Source: Paenibacillus sp. PL2-23
Lineage (GTDB): Bacteria; Bacillota; Bacilli; Paenibacillales; Paenibacillaceae
Assembly: GCF_040834005.1 (NCBI RefSeq)
Contig: NZ_CP162129.1
Span: 2,814,001 to 2,878,000 of the forward strand
DNA length: 64,000 nucleotides
Direction of reading: 5' to 3'
Shown here in pieces: positions 1 to 8,661 of this stretch (the stretch's first letter is position 1; every line of letters begins with the position of its first letter). The notes under the pieces are model-generated. The model was given only the letters and a program-made list of their open reading frames with translations, had not been told where the DNA came from and made no database searches. Both the position numbers and the translations under genes were made by a program.

Positions 1-1
1 C

Positions 2-976
2 AAATCGGTTGACCCCCATACCATTACGCGGATTACGGGCAAAAGCTACAGCTATGAATACAAAGCTCCGGCATCCAAGCAGCTGATGTCGCCGGAGACC
101 GCTTTTTATTTGACAGAGATGATGCAGACGGTGGTCGCCAAGGGAGGCACGGGCGCGCGCGCCGCGATTGATCGTCCAGTTGCGGGCAAAACAGGTACCA
201 CCCAGCACGGCATTCCGGGCTACAAGGGCGACGGGATTAAGGACGCCTGGTTTGTGGGCTACACCGCGGAGTGGACAGCAGCCGTCTGGATGGGATACGA
301 TAAGACGGACAAGAACCATATTTTGCAAAAGGGCGGAGGTCAGTCCGCTGCTGCATTGTTCGCGAAGGTTATGGGTCCGGCGCTTCAAGGCGTCAAGAAA
401 GAAAGCTTCGGTCGTCCCGAAGGGGCGAAGGAGGATAAGCCGCCGGCGACAATAGCCAATTTCAATGCTGTATTTGTGGAAGAAGAGGTTAAGGTTCAGC
501 TGAGCTGGGACCCGCTGGAAGATGCTAATATGACCTACAAGGTGTATCGCAAGGAAAGCGGAGCCAGCGACTTTATTCATTTTGCCGATACACTTGAGCC
601 TGGCATTGACGATATGTCCGTATTCCCTGGCGTCACTTACGATTATTATGTCGTTGCGTATGATGCCAAGACGGAGCAGACCAGTGAGCCGACTAACACG
701 ATTACAGTGACCATTCCCGAGGTTGAGCTGCCGGATATTCCGATGGAGCCTGCTCCAACGGATTCCGGAGACAAGGGGGAGGAGCCCACTGACGACAATG
801 AAGGCGAGCAGGGGGAAGGCGATGACGAGGTCGAGGAGACCGAAGCGCCTGCTGAGCCGACGCCAGTCGCGCCAAGCGGCGAGCCGGCAACGGAGACGCC
901 TCAGGCGACGCCAACTCCTCTCTCGGAGGGGGCGGCCGGCAATGGACTTGGAGGCCTAGCGAACGGCGGCCAATAA
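2..976 (+). CDS. Class A penicillin-binding protein, 3' part (5' end outside window)
   Basis: The frame is open from base 2, so this is the C-terminal part of a longer gene. The KTGTT box near base 190 is the KTG motif of a penicillin-binding transpeptidase domain, followed by the usual DAWFVGYT and AVWMGYD stretches. After the catalytic domain comes a fibronectin type III-like module (roughly bases 460-715) and then an acidic, Pro/Thr/Glu-rich low-complexity tail to the stop. This order matches PBP1A/PonA-type bifunctional enzymes of Bacillales, which cross-link peptidoglycan outside the membrane. The glycosyltransferase domain and membrane anchor must lie upstream. Which PBP1 paralogue it is cannot be decided from the fragment. 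Confidence 0.9.
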   Translation, partial: KSVDPHTITRITGKSYSYEYKAPASKQLMSPETAFYLTEMMQTVVAKGGTGARAAIDRPVAGKTGTTQHGIPGYKGDGIKDAWFVGYTAEWTAAVWMGYDKTDKNHILQKGGGQSAAALFAKVMGPALQGVKKESFGRPEGAKEDKPPATIANFNAVFVEEEVKVQLSWDPLEDANMTYKVYRKESGASDFIHFADTLEPGIDDMSVFPGVTYDYYVVAYDAKTEQTSEPTNTITVTIPEVELPDIPMEPAPTDSGDKGEEPTDDNEGEQGEGDDEVEETEAPAEPTPVAPSGEPATETPQATPTPLSEGAAGNGLGGLANGGQ

Positions 977-1006
977 TAGACGGGGTTCTGGAATGGGTGG
1001 TTGTAC

Positions 1007-1666
1007 ATGTCAATACGCAAGAAGGCGTCGCGCTTTCAAGCCCTTTGTTACGTTCTAATGGGGCTTGCCCTGCTGCTTGCCGGCTGCGGAGGCAACGACA
1101 AGGAGAAGACGGTCTCCGATGCAGCAGCGGGTGGAGAAGCTGGCAAAGTGATGAGCTGGAGCAGAATGCCGGAATTATCGATTGATCTGGACAAACATTA
1201 TGAAGCGATTGTGACGACAAGCAAAGGGGACTTCACGATCAGTCTTGATGCCGAGAACACGCCTGTGACGGTGAACAATTTTGTGTTTCTTGCCCAGGAG
1301 GGCTTTTATGACGGTCTAACGTTTCATTCCATTATCGAATCGTTTATGATTCAGACGGGCGACCCCAAAGGAAACGGCACGGGGAACGCGGGCTATCGGA
1401 TACCGGATGAGCTGGATGCTTTGGCGCGTTACGAGGAAGGTACAGTAGCCATGTTCAATACCGGCTCGCCTAATTCCGGGAGCAGTCAATTTTTTATATG
1501 CACCGGACCTGAAGCGTCCAATCTGAACCGCCAGCCCAATTATACAATCTTCGGCAAGGTGACTGCCGGCATGGAGGTTGTCCGCGCGATCGCGCAGACT
1601 CCTGTGAGCGGCGGCAAGCCGGAGGAGCGGGTTCTCATTGAGCGAATTACGATCAAGCTAAGCTGA
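1007..1666 (+). CDS. Cyclophilin-type peptidyl-prolyl isomerase lipoprotein
   Basis: 219 aa. The N-terminus has basic residues, a hydrophobic stretch and a lipobox LLAGC, so it should be an outer-surface lipoprotein. The rest is a compact bacterial cyclophilin: FHSIIESFMIQTGDPKGNGTG, a SGSSQFFI-like core and a FGKV segment near the end. It should catalyse cis-trans proline isomerisation and may assist folding of exported proteins. I chose the ATG at 1007 because GGGTGG ends 6 bases before it; the in-frame TTG at 1001 would leave no spacing. It follows the PBP gene closely and ends at a hairpin, so it may be co-transcribed with it. Confidence 0.88.
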   Translation: MSIRKKASRFQALCYVLMGLALLLAGCGGNDKEKTVSDAAAGGEAGKVMSWSRMPELSIDLDKHYEAIVTTSKGDFTISLDAENTPVTVNNFVFLAQEGFYDGLTFHSIIESFMIQTGDPKGNGTGNAGYRIPDELDALARYEEGTVAMFNTGSPNSGSSQFFICTGPEASNLNRQPNYTIFGKVTAGMEVVRAIAQTPVSGGKPEERVLIERITIKLS

Positions 1667-1671
1667 CATCG

Positions 1672-1703
1672 AATGGCCGTCTCCTGCGAAGGGGACGGCC
1701 ATT
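1672..1703 (+). terminator. Hairpin terminator after the cyclophilin lipoprotein gene
   Basis: Inverted arms AATGGCCGTC and GACGGCCATT (extended by CC/GG) surround a short loop just after the stop codon. The downstream run is only moderately T-rich (GTCCTGTTCT), so efficiency is uncertain. Confidence 0.6.
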
Positions 1704-1820
1704 GTCCTGTTCTGCAGCGGTCTCAGGAGCGGTATGGGACAAGGAGAGCTTCATTATTTTTGCAGCCGGGTGGAGATGGACGTTAAGATATGGTAATCTT
1801 TTTCTATAGGGGTTACCTAA

Positions 1821-2402
1821 ATGAACGGAAAGGTACGTACCGAGATGAAGAGAAAATTTTCTGATCGAGCCAATTGGCGCCGTATACTGCGGAGAAGCTA
1901 TTCCTGCCTGGCGTTGGACGGCGACGAGTTTCGCGGTCTGGTTACCTTCTATCGAATTCATGAGCTTCGGGAGCCGCTGTGGAAAGAATATGACGGACGC
2001 AGGCTTTGTCTGGCTGACCGAGGCTACTTATGGATGCAGCATTTTCCCAAGGGCGAGCATTTTGTTGTGACAACGATGTTTGATGACAAGGGCCGAGTGG
2101 TGCAATGGTACATTGATGTATGCAAGACGCAGGGGTTGACCGAGCAGCAGGTGCCGTGGTTCGATGATCTATATTTGGATGTGGTCGTGCTGCCGAGCGG
2201 CGAAGTGTATTTGATGGATGAAGATGAGCTGGAGGATGCCCTGCGCCAGGGTGATGTCAGCGGCAAGGATGCGGCGCTCGCGCGCAAAACGGCTGGTCGG
2301 CTGCTCTCCAGCATTCGGAACGGCCGATTCCGCTATTTCACGCTAAGCTTGAAGCATCGCAAGAGCTTGGCCGAACGAACCGGGGAGCTAAGCGAATCAT
2401 GA
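1821..2402 (+). CDS. DUF402 domain protein
   Basis: 193 aa. The central part (LADRGYLWMQHFPKG, VTTMFDDKGRVVQWYIDVC, DDLYLDVVVLPSGEVYLMDEDEL) is the DUF402 fold, in which the acidic DxDxVxxPDGxxxxxDExEL-type motif binds metal. Some family members (for example the Staphylococcus/Bacillus Ntdp/YgaC type) hydrolyse nucleoside tri- and diphosphates. Whether this divergent member does so is inference. No signal peptide or membrane segment. It overlaps the next gene by ATGA, implying translational coupling. Confidence 0.75.
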   Translation: MNGKVRTEMKRKFSDRANWRRILRRSYSCLALDGDEFRGLVTFYRIHELREPLWKEYDGRRLCLADRGYLWMQHFPKGEHFVVTTMFDDKGRVVQWYIDVCKTQGLTEQQVPWFDDLYLDVVVLPSGEVYLMDEDELEDALRQGDVSGKDAALARKTAGRLLSSIRNGRFRYFTLSLKHRKSLAERTGELSES

Positions 2403-3076
2403 AGACGCAGGTACAGAAGAGGAGCAGACCGCGGAAGCGAAAGTCCGTATTTCGTCCGTGGCTGCTCTTGTTTCGTTTCACAATGCTGTCATTGGCAGCA
2501 GGAATTGCGTGGTCCGTATATGTATGGTCAATCATTGACGGGTACAGCGCCAAGGCGTCGTACCCTCCAGCGGATGCCGGCATTGTGCTCGGTGCCGCGC
2601 TATGGAACGACAGGCCGAGCCCCGCGCTGAAGGAAAGACTGGATTACGCCCTTGAGCTGCTGAATAACGGAACAGTGGGCGCTTTGGTCTTGTCCGGCGG
2701 GCATGGCGGGAGGTCATCGACGCTGACTGAGGCGGAGGGCATGCGTAATTATTTGGTCCAGCAGGGCGTCTCCGAGGACAAGCTGCTGCTAGAGATGGAG
2801 GCTGCTAATACGTTCCAGAATCTCGTGTTCAGCCGCGACCTCGCCGAGGAGCATGGTCTGAAGTCGTTTCTTGTCATTACACACGAATATCATGCCGCGC
2901 GCGCCGGCGAGATTGCCGAATTTGCCCAGCTGGACACCGTTGGCGTGGCGGGGACTCCGTCAAAGGTGCTGAACAAATTTTATAACCATAGCCGAGAGGT
3001 GCTCGCTTATACGAAGTGGAAGCTGGAATGGCTTCTCCTGAAGTCTGGCATACGTTCTCCTGAATCGCTGCTGTGA
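2399..3076 (+). CDS. YdcF/SanA-like (DUF218) membrane protein
   Basis: 225 aa. A basic N-terminus is followed by one transmembrane helix (about residues 20-42) and a DUF218 domain: GIVLGAALWNDRPSPAL, ALVLSGG, TEAEGMRNYLVQQGV, LEMEAANTFQNLVFSRDL, FLVITHEYHAARA. Proteins of the YdcF/SanA group are membrane-linked and affect envelope barrier function in enterobacteria; the biochemical activity is poorly defined. The ATG lies inside the stop of the DUF402 gene, so the two form an operon. Confidence 0.8.
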   Translation: MKTQVQKRSRPRKRKSVFRPWLLLFRFTMLSLAAGIAWSVYVWSIIDGYSAKASYPPADAGIVLGAALWNDRPSPALKERLDYALELLNNGTVGALVLSGGHGGRSSTLTEAEGMRNYLVQQGVSEDKLLLEMEAANTFQNLVFSRDLAEEHGLKSFLVITHEYHAARAGEIAEFAQLDTVGVAGTPSKVLNKFYNHSREVLAYTKWKLEWLLLKSGIRSPESLL

Positions 3077-3160
3077 ATCTGCTAATATGCTGTCGCGAGA
3101 TAGAATAAACTTGTATTGCGATAAGCTAGCAGCTTCTGTAAAGGAAAGGTGATGCGTCAG

Positions 3161-4135
3161 ATGAACGGACACGTCTTCTCGGGACCAGGCAACGGATCGG
3201 CCAGACCTTCCCGTCAGATCAATGTGGTGCTTCGCAGCCACGAAGCGTTCGGAGGCGGGGCTTCAGCGCAGGCGGTCGAGGCGGAGCCGCCGCCGGCCGT
3301 TAAGCCGCTGCCCGCAGTCGACCATTATGCCGAGATTCAGAGGGAGCTTGAGCCGATGATCGGCATGGATAATGTGAAGGCTCTTGTATATGAGATTTAC
3401 GCTTTGCTCTACATTAGCCGCATGAGAACGGAAGCCGGCTTATACGGAGGCTCCCAAGTCTATCATATGATTTTCAAAGGAAATCCCGGCACCGGGAAAA
3501 CAACAATCGCCCGCATCGTAGCCAAGCTGCTGCAGAAGATGGGCGTGCTGACGAAAGGCCATTTGATTGAAGTGGAGCGGGCCGATCTTGTGGGCGAATA
3601 TATCGGCCATACCGCTCAGAAAACCCGCGATCTCGTGCGCAAAGCGCTGGGCGGCGTCCTGTTCGTCGATGAAGCCTACAGTCTGGCGAGAGGCGGGGAG
3701 AAGGATTTCGGGAAGGAAGCGATTGATACGCTGGTGAAGGCGATGGAGGATCATCGCAGCCAATTCGTGCTTATTCTTGCCGGGTACCCCATGGAGATCG
3801 AGCAGTTTCTGATGACGAATCCCGGTCTGCCGTCGCGCTTCCCGATTCAAATTGAATTTCCCGATTATTCCGTGGATCAGCTGCTCCAAATCGGAGAGCT
3901 GATGGTGAAGGAACGGGATTATGTGCTGATGCCTCAAACGGTATTTAAGCTCAGGCAGCTCCTTATGCAGGAGAAGCTGAACGACGCCTTTTCATTCAGC
4001 AACGCGAGATTTGTGCGCAATACGATTGAAAAGGCGATTCGCCATCAGGCCGTCAGGCTGATTGGACAATATTCAAGCTCCATACCGGGCAGGGGCGAGC
4101 TGATGTCGATCAGGCCGGAGGATCTTAAGGTGTAA
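3161..4135 (+). CDS. spoVK: Stage V sporulation protein K (CbxX/CfqX AAA ATPase)
   Basis: 324 aa from the ATG at 3161. A GTG at 3149 and ATG at 3152 are also in frame, but the AGGTGAT ribosome site overlaps them. After a variable Pro/Ala-rich N-terminus there is one AAA domain with Walker A GNPGTGKTT, Walker B VLFVDEAYSLARGG, a sensor region and the SRFPIQIEFPDYS motif of the CbxX/CfqX family. SpoVK is needed for spore maturation. The neighbours ynbB, glnR and glnA match the B. subtilis order, supporting orthology; hflX (ynbA), which lies between in B. subtilis, is absent here. Confidence 0.92.
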   Translation: MNGHVFSGPGNGSARPSRQINVVLRSHEAFGGGASAQAVEAEPPPAVKPLPAVDHYAEIQRELEPMIGMDNVKALVYEIYALLYISRMRTEAGLYGGSQVYHMIFKGNPGTGKTTIARIVAKLLQKMGVLTKGHLIEVERADLVGEYIGHTAQKTRDLVRKALGGVLFVDEAYSLARGGEKDFGKEAIDTLVKAMEDHRSQFVLILAGYPMEIEQFLMTNPGLPSRFPIQIEFPDYSVDQLLQIGELMVKERDYVLMPQTVFKLRQLLMQEKLNDAFSFSNARFVRNTIEKAIRHQAVRLIGQYSSSIPGRGELMSIRPEDLKV

Positions 4136-4175
4136 TAGAAGCATAGTCGTTACGAAAGGGAGCCAGCAGTCAGTC

Positions 4176-5471
4176 ATGAGCAAAGTAACGTATGAAAATG
4201 AAGAGCTGTGGGAAAACTTACTCCGGTTGTCGGAGCAAATGGAAGAGAAGGCGCAGGGCGCGTTCCGCAGAATCGATGGGATTGCGGAGCGCAATCAATG
4301 GAAGGTAATTGAGGCGTTCAAGCGCCATCAGGTCAGTGATTTTCATTTTGCCGGATCAACGGGCTATGGCTACAATGACCGAGGACGCGAAATATTGGAT
4401 CTGGTCTATGCGGATGTGTTCGGGGCGGAGGCGGCGCTTGTGCGGCCGCACTTCGCTTCCGGCACGCATACGATCAGCTGCGCGCTGTTCGGCGTGCTGC
4501 GTCCGGGGGACGAGCTGCTGTATGTGACGGGCAGGCCGTATGATACGCTTCATAAGGTTATTGGCAAGCCAGGAGACGGCAAAGGCTCGCTTCGGGATTG
4601 GGGAGTGGCCTATAATGAGGTGGCTCTGCTCCAGGATGGAGGCATTGATTGGCCCTCTGTCGAGGCCAGTATTCATGAAGGCACGAGGGTGATCGGCGTA
4701 CAGCGTTCGCGCGGATATGATTGGCGCGCATCCTTCACGGTGGCCGAAATCGGCGAAATCGTACAACGCGTGAAGGCGATCAAGCCAGACGTGCTGGTGT
4801 TCGTCGATAATTGTTATGGCGAGTTTACGGAGCTGCTGGAGCCAACAGAGGTTGGTGTTGATCTGATGGCGGGTTCCCTGATCAAAAATCCGGGAGGCGG
4901 CTTGGCGGAGACCGGCGGCTATATCGCAGGCTCCAGAGCAGCCGTTGAGGCTGCTTCCTACCGGCTGACCGCTCCCGGGATTGGAGCTGAGGTAGGAGCC
5001 ATGCTCGGTACGCTTCGGTCCATGTATCAAGGGCTGTTCCTTGCTCCTCACCTTGTGGGACAAGCGGTCAAAGGCAGTGTATTTGCCGCGGCGCTGTTCG
5101 AGCAGCTGGGCTTCGAGAGCAAGCCGAGATGGCAGGAGCCCCGCACGGATCTGATCCAGGCGGTTCGATTCGGACAAGCTGACCATCTGATCGCCTTTGT
5201 GCAGGGCATTCAGGCTGCGGCGGCCGTGGACGCCCATGTGGTGCCGGAGCCGTGGGACATGCCGGGCTATGAGAATCCTGTCATTATGGCTGCTGGCACG
5301 TTCATTCAGGGCGGCAGCCTGGAGCTGTCCGCGGATGCGCCGATACGTGAGCCGTACATCGCTTATATGCAGGGCGGCTTAACTTACGCGCACGCCAAAT
5401 ACGGTGTACTGACCGCGCTCAGAAGGCTAGTGGAGAGCGGATTAATTGTGATCAAACCTCACATGTCTTGA
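4176..5471 (+). CDS. PLP-dependent Cys/Met metabolism enzyme (YnbB / aluminium-resistance family)
   Basis: 431 aa, a fold-type I PLP enzyme of the YnbB family, often annotated as methionine gamma-lyase family or aluminium-resistance protein. Visible motifs are FAGSTGYGYNDRGR, VRPHFASGTHTISCALFGVLRPGDELL, VFVDNCYGEF and MAGSLIKNPGGG, where the Lys of SLIKNPGGG is the likely Schiff-base lysine. The substrate is not established. Position between spoVK and glnR is conserved with B. subtilis. Its stop codon overlaps the -35 element of the glnR promoter. Confidence 0.88.
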   Translation: MSKVTYENEELWENLLRLSEQMEEKAQGAFRRIDGIAERNQWKVIEAFKRHQVSDFHFAGSTGYGYNDRGREILDLVYADVFGAEAALVRPHFASGTHTISCALFGVLRPGDELLYVTGRPYDTLHKVIGKPGDGKGSLRDWGVAYNEVALLQDGGIDWPSVEASIHEGTRVIGVQRSRGYDWRASFTVAEIGEIVQRVKAIKPDVLVFVDNCYGEFTELLEPTEVGVDLMAGSLIKNPGGGLAETGGYIAGSRAAVEAASYRLTAPGIGAEVGAMLGTLRSMYQGLFLAPHLVGQAVKGSVFAAALFEQLGFESKPRWQEPRTDLIQAVRFGQADHLIAFVQGIQAAAAVDAHVVPEPWDMPGYENPVIMAAGTFIQGGSLELSADAPIREPYIAYMQGGLTYAHAKYGVLTALRRLVESGLIVIKPHMS

Positions 5472-5496
5472 CATGTTTATAGCCGAACGATACAAT
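5468..5496 (+). promoter_or_regulatory. Sigma-A promoter of glnR-glnA
   Basis: TTGACA, 17-base spacer, TACAAT. The -35 overlaps the stop of the upstream gene. An imperfect palindrome, ACATGTCTTGACATGT, covers the -35. I did not find a TGTNA-N7-TNACA GlnR operator in this short region. Confidence 0.8.
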
Positions 5497-5532
5497 GAAG
5501 CTATAAAAGCGAGAGTGGAAGGTTGATGCGAC

Positions 5533-5943
5533 ATGGCTGATGAAATTCGCAGAAATATGGCCTTATTCCCGATCGGCATCGTAATGAAGCTGACGGATCT
5601 GACGGCCAGGCAAATCCGTTATTACGAGCAGCATGAGCTGATTGTGCCGGCTCGTACAGCGGGCAACCAGCGGCTGTTCTCCTTTAACGATGTGGAGCGC
5701 TTGCTGGAGATCAAGTCTTTAATCGAGAAGGGCGTCAATATCGCCGGTATTAAGCAAGTCATGAATCCGGTGTCCAAGGAGTCCGACGACGCAACAATCG
5801 TCAGCGAGCAATCCGAAGTGAAGCGCCGCGAGTTGTCCGATCAGCAGCTGCACCGCTTGCTTAAGCAGCAGCTACTGGAGAAGAGACCGGGACAGGCTTC
5901 CCTCATTCAGGGACAGTTAACCCGTTTCTTAAATAGACGGTAA
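5533..5943 (+). CDS. glnR: MerR-family nitrogen regulator GlnR
   Basis: 136 aa. An N-terminal MerR winged helix (FPIGIVMKLTDLTARQIRYYEQHELIVPARTAGNQRLFSFNDVERLLEIKSLIEKG) is followed by a short C-terminal tail, typical of GlnR. GlnR represses glutamine synthetase and other nitrogen genes when feedback-inhibited GlnA is abundant. It lies 27 bases upstream of glnA behind a good sigma-A promoter, as in other Bacillales. The ATG has a GGAAGG site 10-15 bases upstream. Confidence 0.95.
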   Translation: MADEIRRNMALFPIGIVMKLTDLTARQIRYYEQHELIVPARTAGNQRLFSFNDVERLLEIKSLIEKGVNIAGIKQVMNPVSKESDDATIVSEQSEVKRRELSDQQLHRLLKQQLLEKRPGQASLIQGQLTRFLNRR

Positions 5944-5970
5944 CGACAATCGACCAAAGGAGATGATTGA

Positions 5971-7299
5971 GTGAGCTACACCAAAGAAGATATTAAGCGT
6001 ATAGCAGAAGAGCAGAACGTACGTTTTATCCGTTTGCAGTTTACCGATTTGCTGGGTACGATCAAAAACGTCGAAATACCGGTCAGCCAATTGGACAAGG
6101 CACTTGATAACAAAATGATGTTTGATGGTTCTTCCATCGAAGGTTATGTTCGTATCGAAGAATCTGACATGTACTTATATCCGGATTTAGATACTTGGGT
6201 TGTATTCCCGTGGGTGGCGGAGGATCGAATCGCTCGTCTGATCTGCGACATCTATATGCCGGATGGCACGCCGTTCGCAGGCGATCCACGCGGTATTCTG
6301 AAGCGTGTGCTGAAGGACGCGGAGGAAATGGGCTTCACGGCGATGAACGTTGGACCGGAGCCGGAGTTCTTCCTGTTCAAAACCGATGAGCGCGGCGAGC
6401 CAACCACAGAATTGAACGACCAAGGCGGCTATTTCGATCTTGCGCCAATGGACATGGGCGAGAACTGCCGTCGAGAAATCGTTCTGACGCTTGAAGAGAT
6501 GGGCTTCGAGATCGAAGCGTCCCATCATGAGGTGGCTCCGGGCCAGCACGAAATCGACTTCAAATATGCAGACGCGATCAAAGCGGCTGACCAGATCCAA
6601 ACCTTCAAGCTGGTCGTCAAGACGATTGCCCGCGTGCATGGCCTGCATGCGACCTTCATGCCAAAGCCGCTGTTCGGCGTTAACGGCTCCGGCATGCACT
6701 GCCACCAATCGCTGTTCAAGGGCAGCACTAACGTCTTCTACGATGAGAGCGACAAGCTGGGCCTGAGCGACACGGCGCGCTATTATATGGCGGGCATGCT
6801 GAAGCACGCGCGTGCTATGGCGGCTATTACGAATCCAACCGTCAACTCGTACAAGCGTCTGGTGCCTGGTTATGAAGCGCCATGTTATGTCGCTTGGTCT
6901 GCAAGCAACCGCTCGCCGATGATTCGTATCCCGGCATCCCGCGGCTTGTCCACACGCATCGAGGTTCGTAATCCGGATCCTGCGGCGAATCCATACCTGG
7001 CTCTCGCTGTTATGCTGAAGGCCGGTCTAGACGGCATCCAGAATCAAGAGCCGCTTCCGGCTCCAACGGATCGCAACATTTATATTATGTCTGAGGAAGA
7101 GCGGCTTGACGCAGGCATTCCTAGCCTGCCGGTTGATCTGAAGGAAGCGCTGGATGAGATGCTGAGAAGCGATATTATTTGCGAAGCGCTGGGCGATCAT
7201 GCTCTGGCTCACTTCTACGAGCTGAAGGAAATCGAGTGGGATATGTACCGCACGCAAGTGCATCAGTGGGAGAGAGATCAGTATCTTACCCATTATTAA
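5971..7299 (+). CDS. glnA: Glutamine synthetase, type I
   Basis: 442 aa, the usual length of GSI-alpha enzymes. It carries the beta-grasp [49 protein letters not shown] and [17 protein letters not shown] motifs that build the metal, ATP and glutamate sites. It makes glutamine from glutamate, ammonia and ATP, and in Bacillales also signals nitrogen status to GlnR and TnrA. The start is GTG at 5971, preceded by AAAGGAGATGATT. Transcription ends at the perfect hairpin at 7317-7358 shared with lexA. Confidence 0.97.
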   Translation: MSYTKEDIKRIAEEQNVRFIRLQFTDLLGTIKNVEIPVSQLDKALDNKMMFDGSSIEGYVRIEESDMYLYPDLDTWVVFPWVAEDRIARLICDIYMPDGTPFAGDPRGILKRVLKDAEEMGFTAMNVGPEPEFFLFKTDERGEPTTELNDQGGYFDLAPMDMGENCRREIVLTLEEMGFEIEASHHEVAPGQHEIDFKYADAIKAADQIQTFKLVVKTIARVHGLHATFMPKPLFGVNGSGMHCHQSLFKGSTNVFYDESDKLGLSDTARYYMAGMLKHARAMAAITNPTVNSYKRLVPGYEAPCYVAWSASNRSPMIRIPASRGLSTRIEVRNPDPAANPYLALAVMLKAGLDGIQNQEPLPAPTDRNIYIMSEEERLDAGIPSLPVDLKEALDEMLRSDIICEALGDHALAHFYELKEIEWDMYRTQVHQWERDQYLTHY

Positions 7300-7316
7300 T
7301 ACAGGTCAGTAAGTAA

Positions 7317-7358
7317 AAGGGCTGCCCCGTACCGATGAATCGGTACGGGGCAGCCCTT
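7317..7358. terminator. Bidirectional terminator between glnA and lexA
   Basis: A 20-base perfect inverted repeat (AAGGGCTGCCCCGTACCGAT and its complement) with a two-base centre. It has A-rich sequence on the left and CTTCTTC on the right, so it can terminate both converging genes. Confidence 0.9.
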
Positions 7359-7363
7359 CTTCA

Positions 7364-7984
7364 TTAATGAATGTCTCGGAATAGTCCAATCACTTTGCCG
7401 AGGATGGTAACGTTATTCAAGCGCAGAGGCTCCATAGACGAGTTCTCAGGCTGCAGACGGATATGATCCTTCTCCTTGTAGAAGGTTTTGACCGTCGCTT
7501 CGTCGTCCTCCGTCATTGCAACCACGATATCGCCGTTATTCGCCGTCTGCTGCTGGCGGACGATGACATAATCGCCGTTATGGATACCGGCTTCAATCAT
7601 ACTCTCCCCGACAACATTGAGAATAAAAACGTTGTTGTCGCCCACAAAGTGGGACGGCAGCGGGAAGTAGTCCTCAATGTTCTCTGTGGCTGTGATAGGA
7701 ATGCCCGCTGTAACCTTGCCGACAATGGGCACCTGGGCGATTGGGAATGGAATGACGTTGTCGCTGTCATCCTGATTCAAAATTTCGATCGCGCGCGGCT
7801 TGGTTGGATCGCGGCGAATATAGCCTTTCTTCTCCAGCCTGTCCAGATGGCCGTGAACCGTGGAGCTGGACAGCAGTCCTACGGCTTCCGCAATTTCACG
7901 TACGGATGGCGGATAACCTTTATCCCGAACCTCTTGCTTAATAAATTCAAGGATCGAATGTTGCCTTTTGGACAGCTTCGACAC
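7364..7984 (-). CDS. lexA: SOS repressor LexA
   Basis: 206 aa from the GTG at 7984, which has TGGAG nine bases upstream; the longer ATG reading adds five residues not found in homologues. The N-terminal winged helix ([30 protein letters not shown]) is followed by the latent protease domain with the Ala93-Gly94 cleavage site in VTAGIPI, Ser128 in GESM and Lys166 in TVKTF. RecA filaments trigger self-cleavage and derepress the SOS regulon. Its promoter carries two LexA operators, so it is autoregulated. The divergent neighbour is a YneA-like gene, as in B. subtilis. Confidence 0.96.
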   Translation of the reverse strand: MSKLSKRQHSILEFIKQEVRDKGYPPSVREIAEAVGLLSSSTVHGHLDRLEKKGYIRRDPTKPRAIEILNQDDSDNVIPFPIAQVPIVGKVTAGIPITATENIEDYFPLPSHFVGDNNVFILNVVGESMIEAGIHNGDYVIVRQQQTANNGDIVVAMTEDDEATVKTFYKEKDHIRLQPENSSMEPLRLNNVTILGKVIGLFRDIH

Positions 7985-8016
7985 GCAAATCAACTCCATT
8001 CGTATTATTGTGTCAA

Positions 8017-8045
8017 ATTATAACACAGAACCGAGGTTCGTACAA
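8017..8045 (-). promoter_or_regulatory. lexA promoter
   Basis: Read on the minus strand: TTGTAC (8040-8045), 17-base spacer, TATAAT (8017-8022). The LexA operator at 8027-8040 fills most of the spacer. Confidence 0.7.
8027..8040 (-). promoter_or_regulatory. LexA operator (SOS box) 1 at lexA
   Basis: Plus strand AGAACCGAGGTTCG: intact GAAC-N4-GTTC half-sites against the Bacillus consensus CGAACRNRYGTTYG, with imperfect centre and one outer base. It sits between the -35 and -10 of lexA. Confidence 0.7.
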
Positions 8046-8056
8046 ACATAAGTTCT
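8043..8056 (-). promoter_or_regulatory. LexA operator (SOS box) 2 at lexA
   Basis: Minus strand AGAACTTATGTTTG: GAAC-N4-GTTTG half-sites, with one outer mismatch and one mismatch in the centre. It overlaps the lexA -35 element. Confidence 0.7.
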
Positions 8057-8081
8057 CAAGCTCAAACGTTCGTATTTTGTA

Positions 8082-8110
8082 TTGACTGGAACGTTTGTTC
8101 GTGTTAATCT
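8082..8110 (+). promoter_or_regulatory. Promoter of the yneA-like gene
   Basis: TTGACT at 8082-8087, then a 17-base spacer to TAATCT. The spacer is largely made of a LexA operator, so repression by LexA is expected. The -10 is weak. Confidence 0.6.
8088..8101 (+). promoter_or_regulatory. LexA operator (SOS box) in the yneA-like promoter
   Basis: GGAACGTTTGTTCG matches CGAACRNRYGTTYG except at the first base and one centre base. It lies inside the promoter spacer. Confidence 0.8.
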
Positions 8111-8116
8111 AATAGC

Positions 8117-8130
8117 AGAACAAATGTTTG
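8117..8130 (+). promoter_or_regulatory. Second LexA operator downstream of the yneA-like promoter
   Basis: AGAACAAATGTTTG matches the consensus at 13 of 14 positions. It lies just past the -10, close to the expected transcript start. Confidence 0.8.
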
Positions 8131-8141
8131 GGGTGCTGATA

Positions 8142-8516
8142 ATGATCATGATAAATCAAGGTACATACCGTTCCATTTATAACTCTAAGTGCTCGGCAGA
8201 TGACGCTATTGCGTCGGGTTCTACTATTCAATGGCTTAGGACTCATGGTCTGAAGCTGCTTGTATGCCTGCTACTTGCCCTTCTTATATTCACGAGCTTC
8301 TTATTAATACATACAAACGCATCAGGCGGGGACGATACGAGTGGGGATGAATGGCGAGTGACCGTTGGGAGCGGCGACACGCTGTGGTCGATCGCAAGCC
8401 GCCATGCCGAGGCCGGCGATGATATCGGTTATCTGGTTTACCGTATCAAGCAGCGGAATGGCTTGGAGAACGTCACCATCCATCCTGGACAGCAGCTTAT
8501 TATTCCAGGCTCATAA
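8142..8516 (+). CDS. yneA: YneA-like SOS cell-division suppressor (LysM protein)
   Basis: 124 aa from the ATG at 8142, with GGGGTG seven bases upstream; the longer reading would begin inside the promoter. One membrane helix (about residues 38-56, LLVCLLLALLIFTSFLLI) is followed by a LysM module (VTVGSGDTLWSIASRH ... VTIHPGQQLIIPGS). This is the architecture of YneA, which is induced by DNA damage and delays division until LexA repression returns. Divergent orientation from lexA, with two operators in its control region, supports the assignment. The resolvase-like yneB that follows in B. subtilis is missing. Confidence 0.87.
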   Translation: MIMINQGTYRSIYNSKCSADDAIASGSTIQWLRTHGLKLLVCLLLALLIFTSFLLIHTNASGGDDTSGDEWRVTVGSGDTLWSIASRHAEAGDDIGYLVYRIKQRNGLENVTIHPGQQLIIPGS

Positions 8517-8531
8517 TATGGCATATGAATC

Positions 8532-8572
8532 AGAGCATGATGGCCCAGCAACGGCGATGATGCTCTTTTTTT
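8532..8572 (+). terminator. Terminator after the yneA-like gene
   Basis: A 14-base stem with two mismatches (AGAGCATGATGGCC against GGCGATGATGCTCT) followed by a run of seven T. Confidence 0.8.
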
Positions 8573-8661
8573 GTTGGAATGAGGTGTTCTTGACAAGATA
8601 ATAGTGGAAGTGTCAAAGTAAGGAGAGTATGTTCGCAGCTAGAGAGGGGTGTAGGAGAGAG

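Noticed and set aside
5461..5476. ACATGTCTTGACATGT as a GlnR operator
   Set aside because: It does not fit TGTNA-N7-TNACA, and ACATGT is itself palindromic, so chance symmetry is likely.
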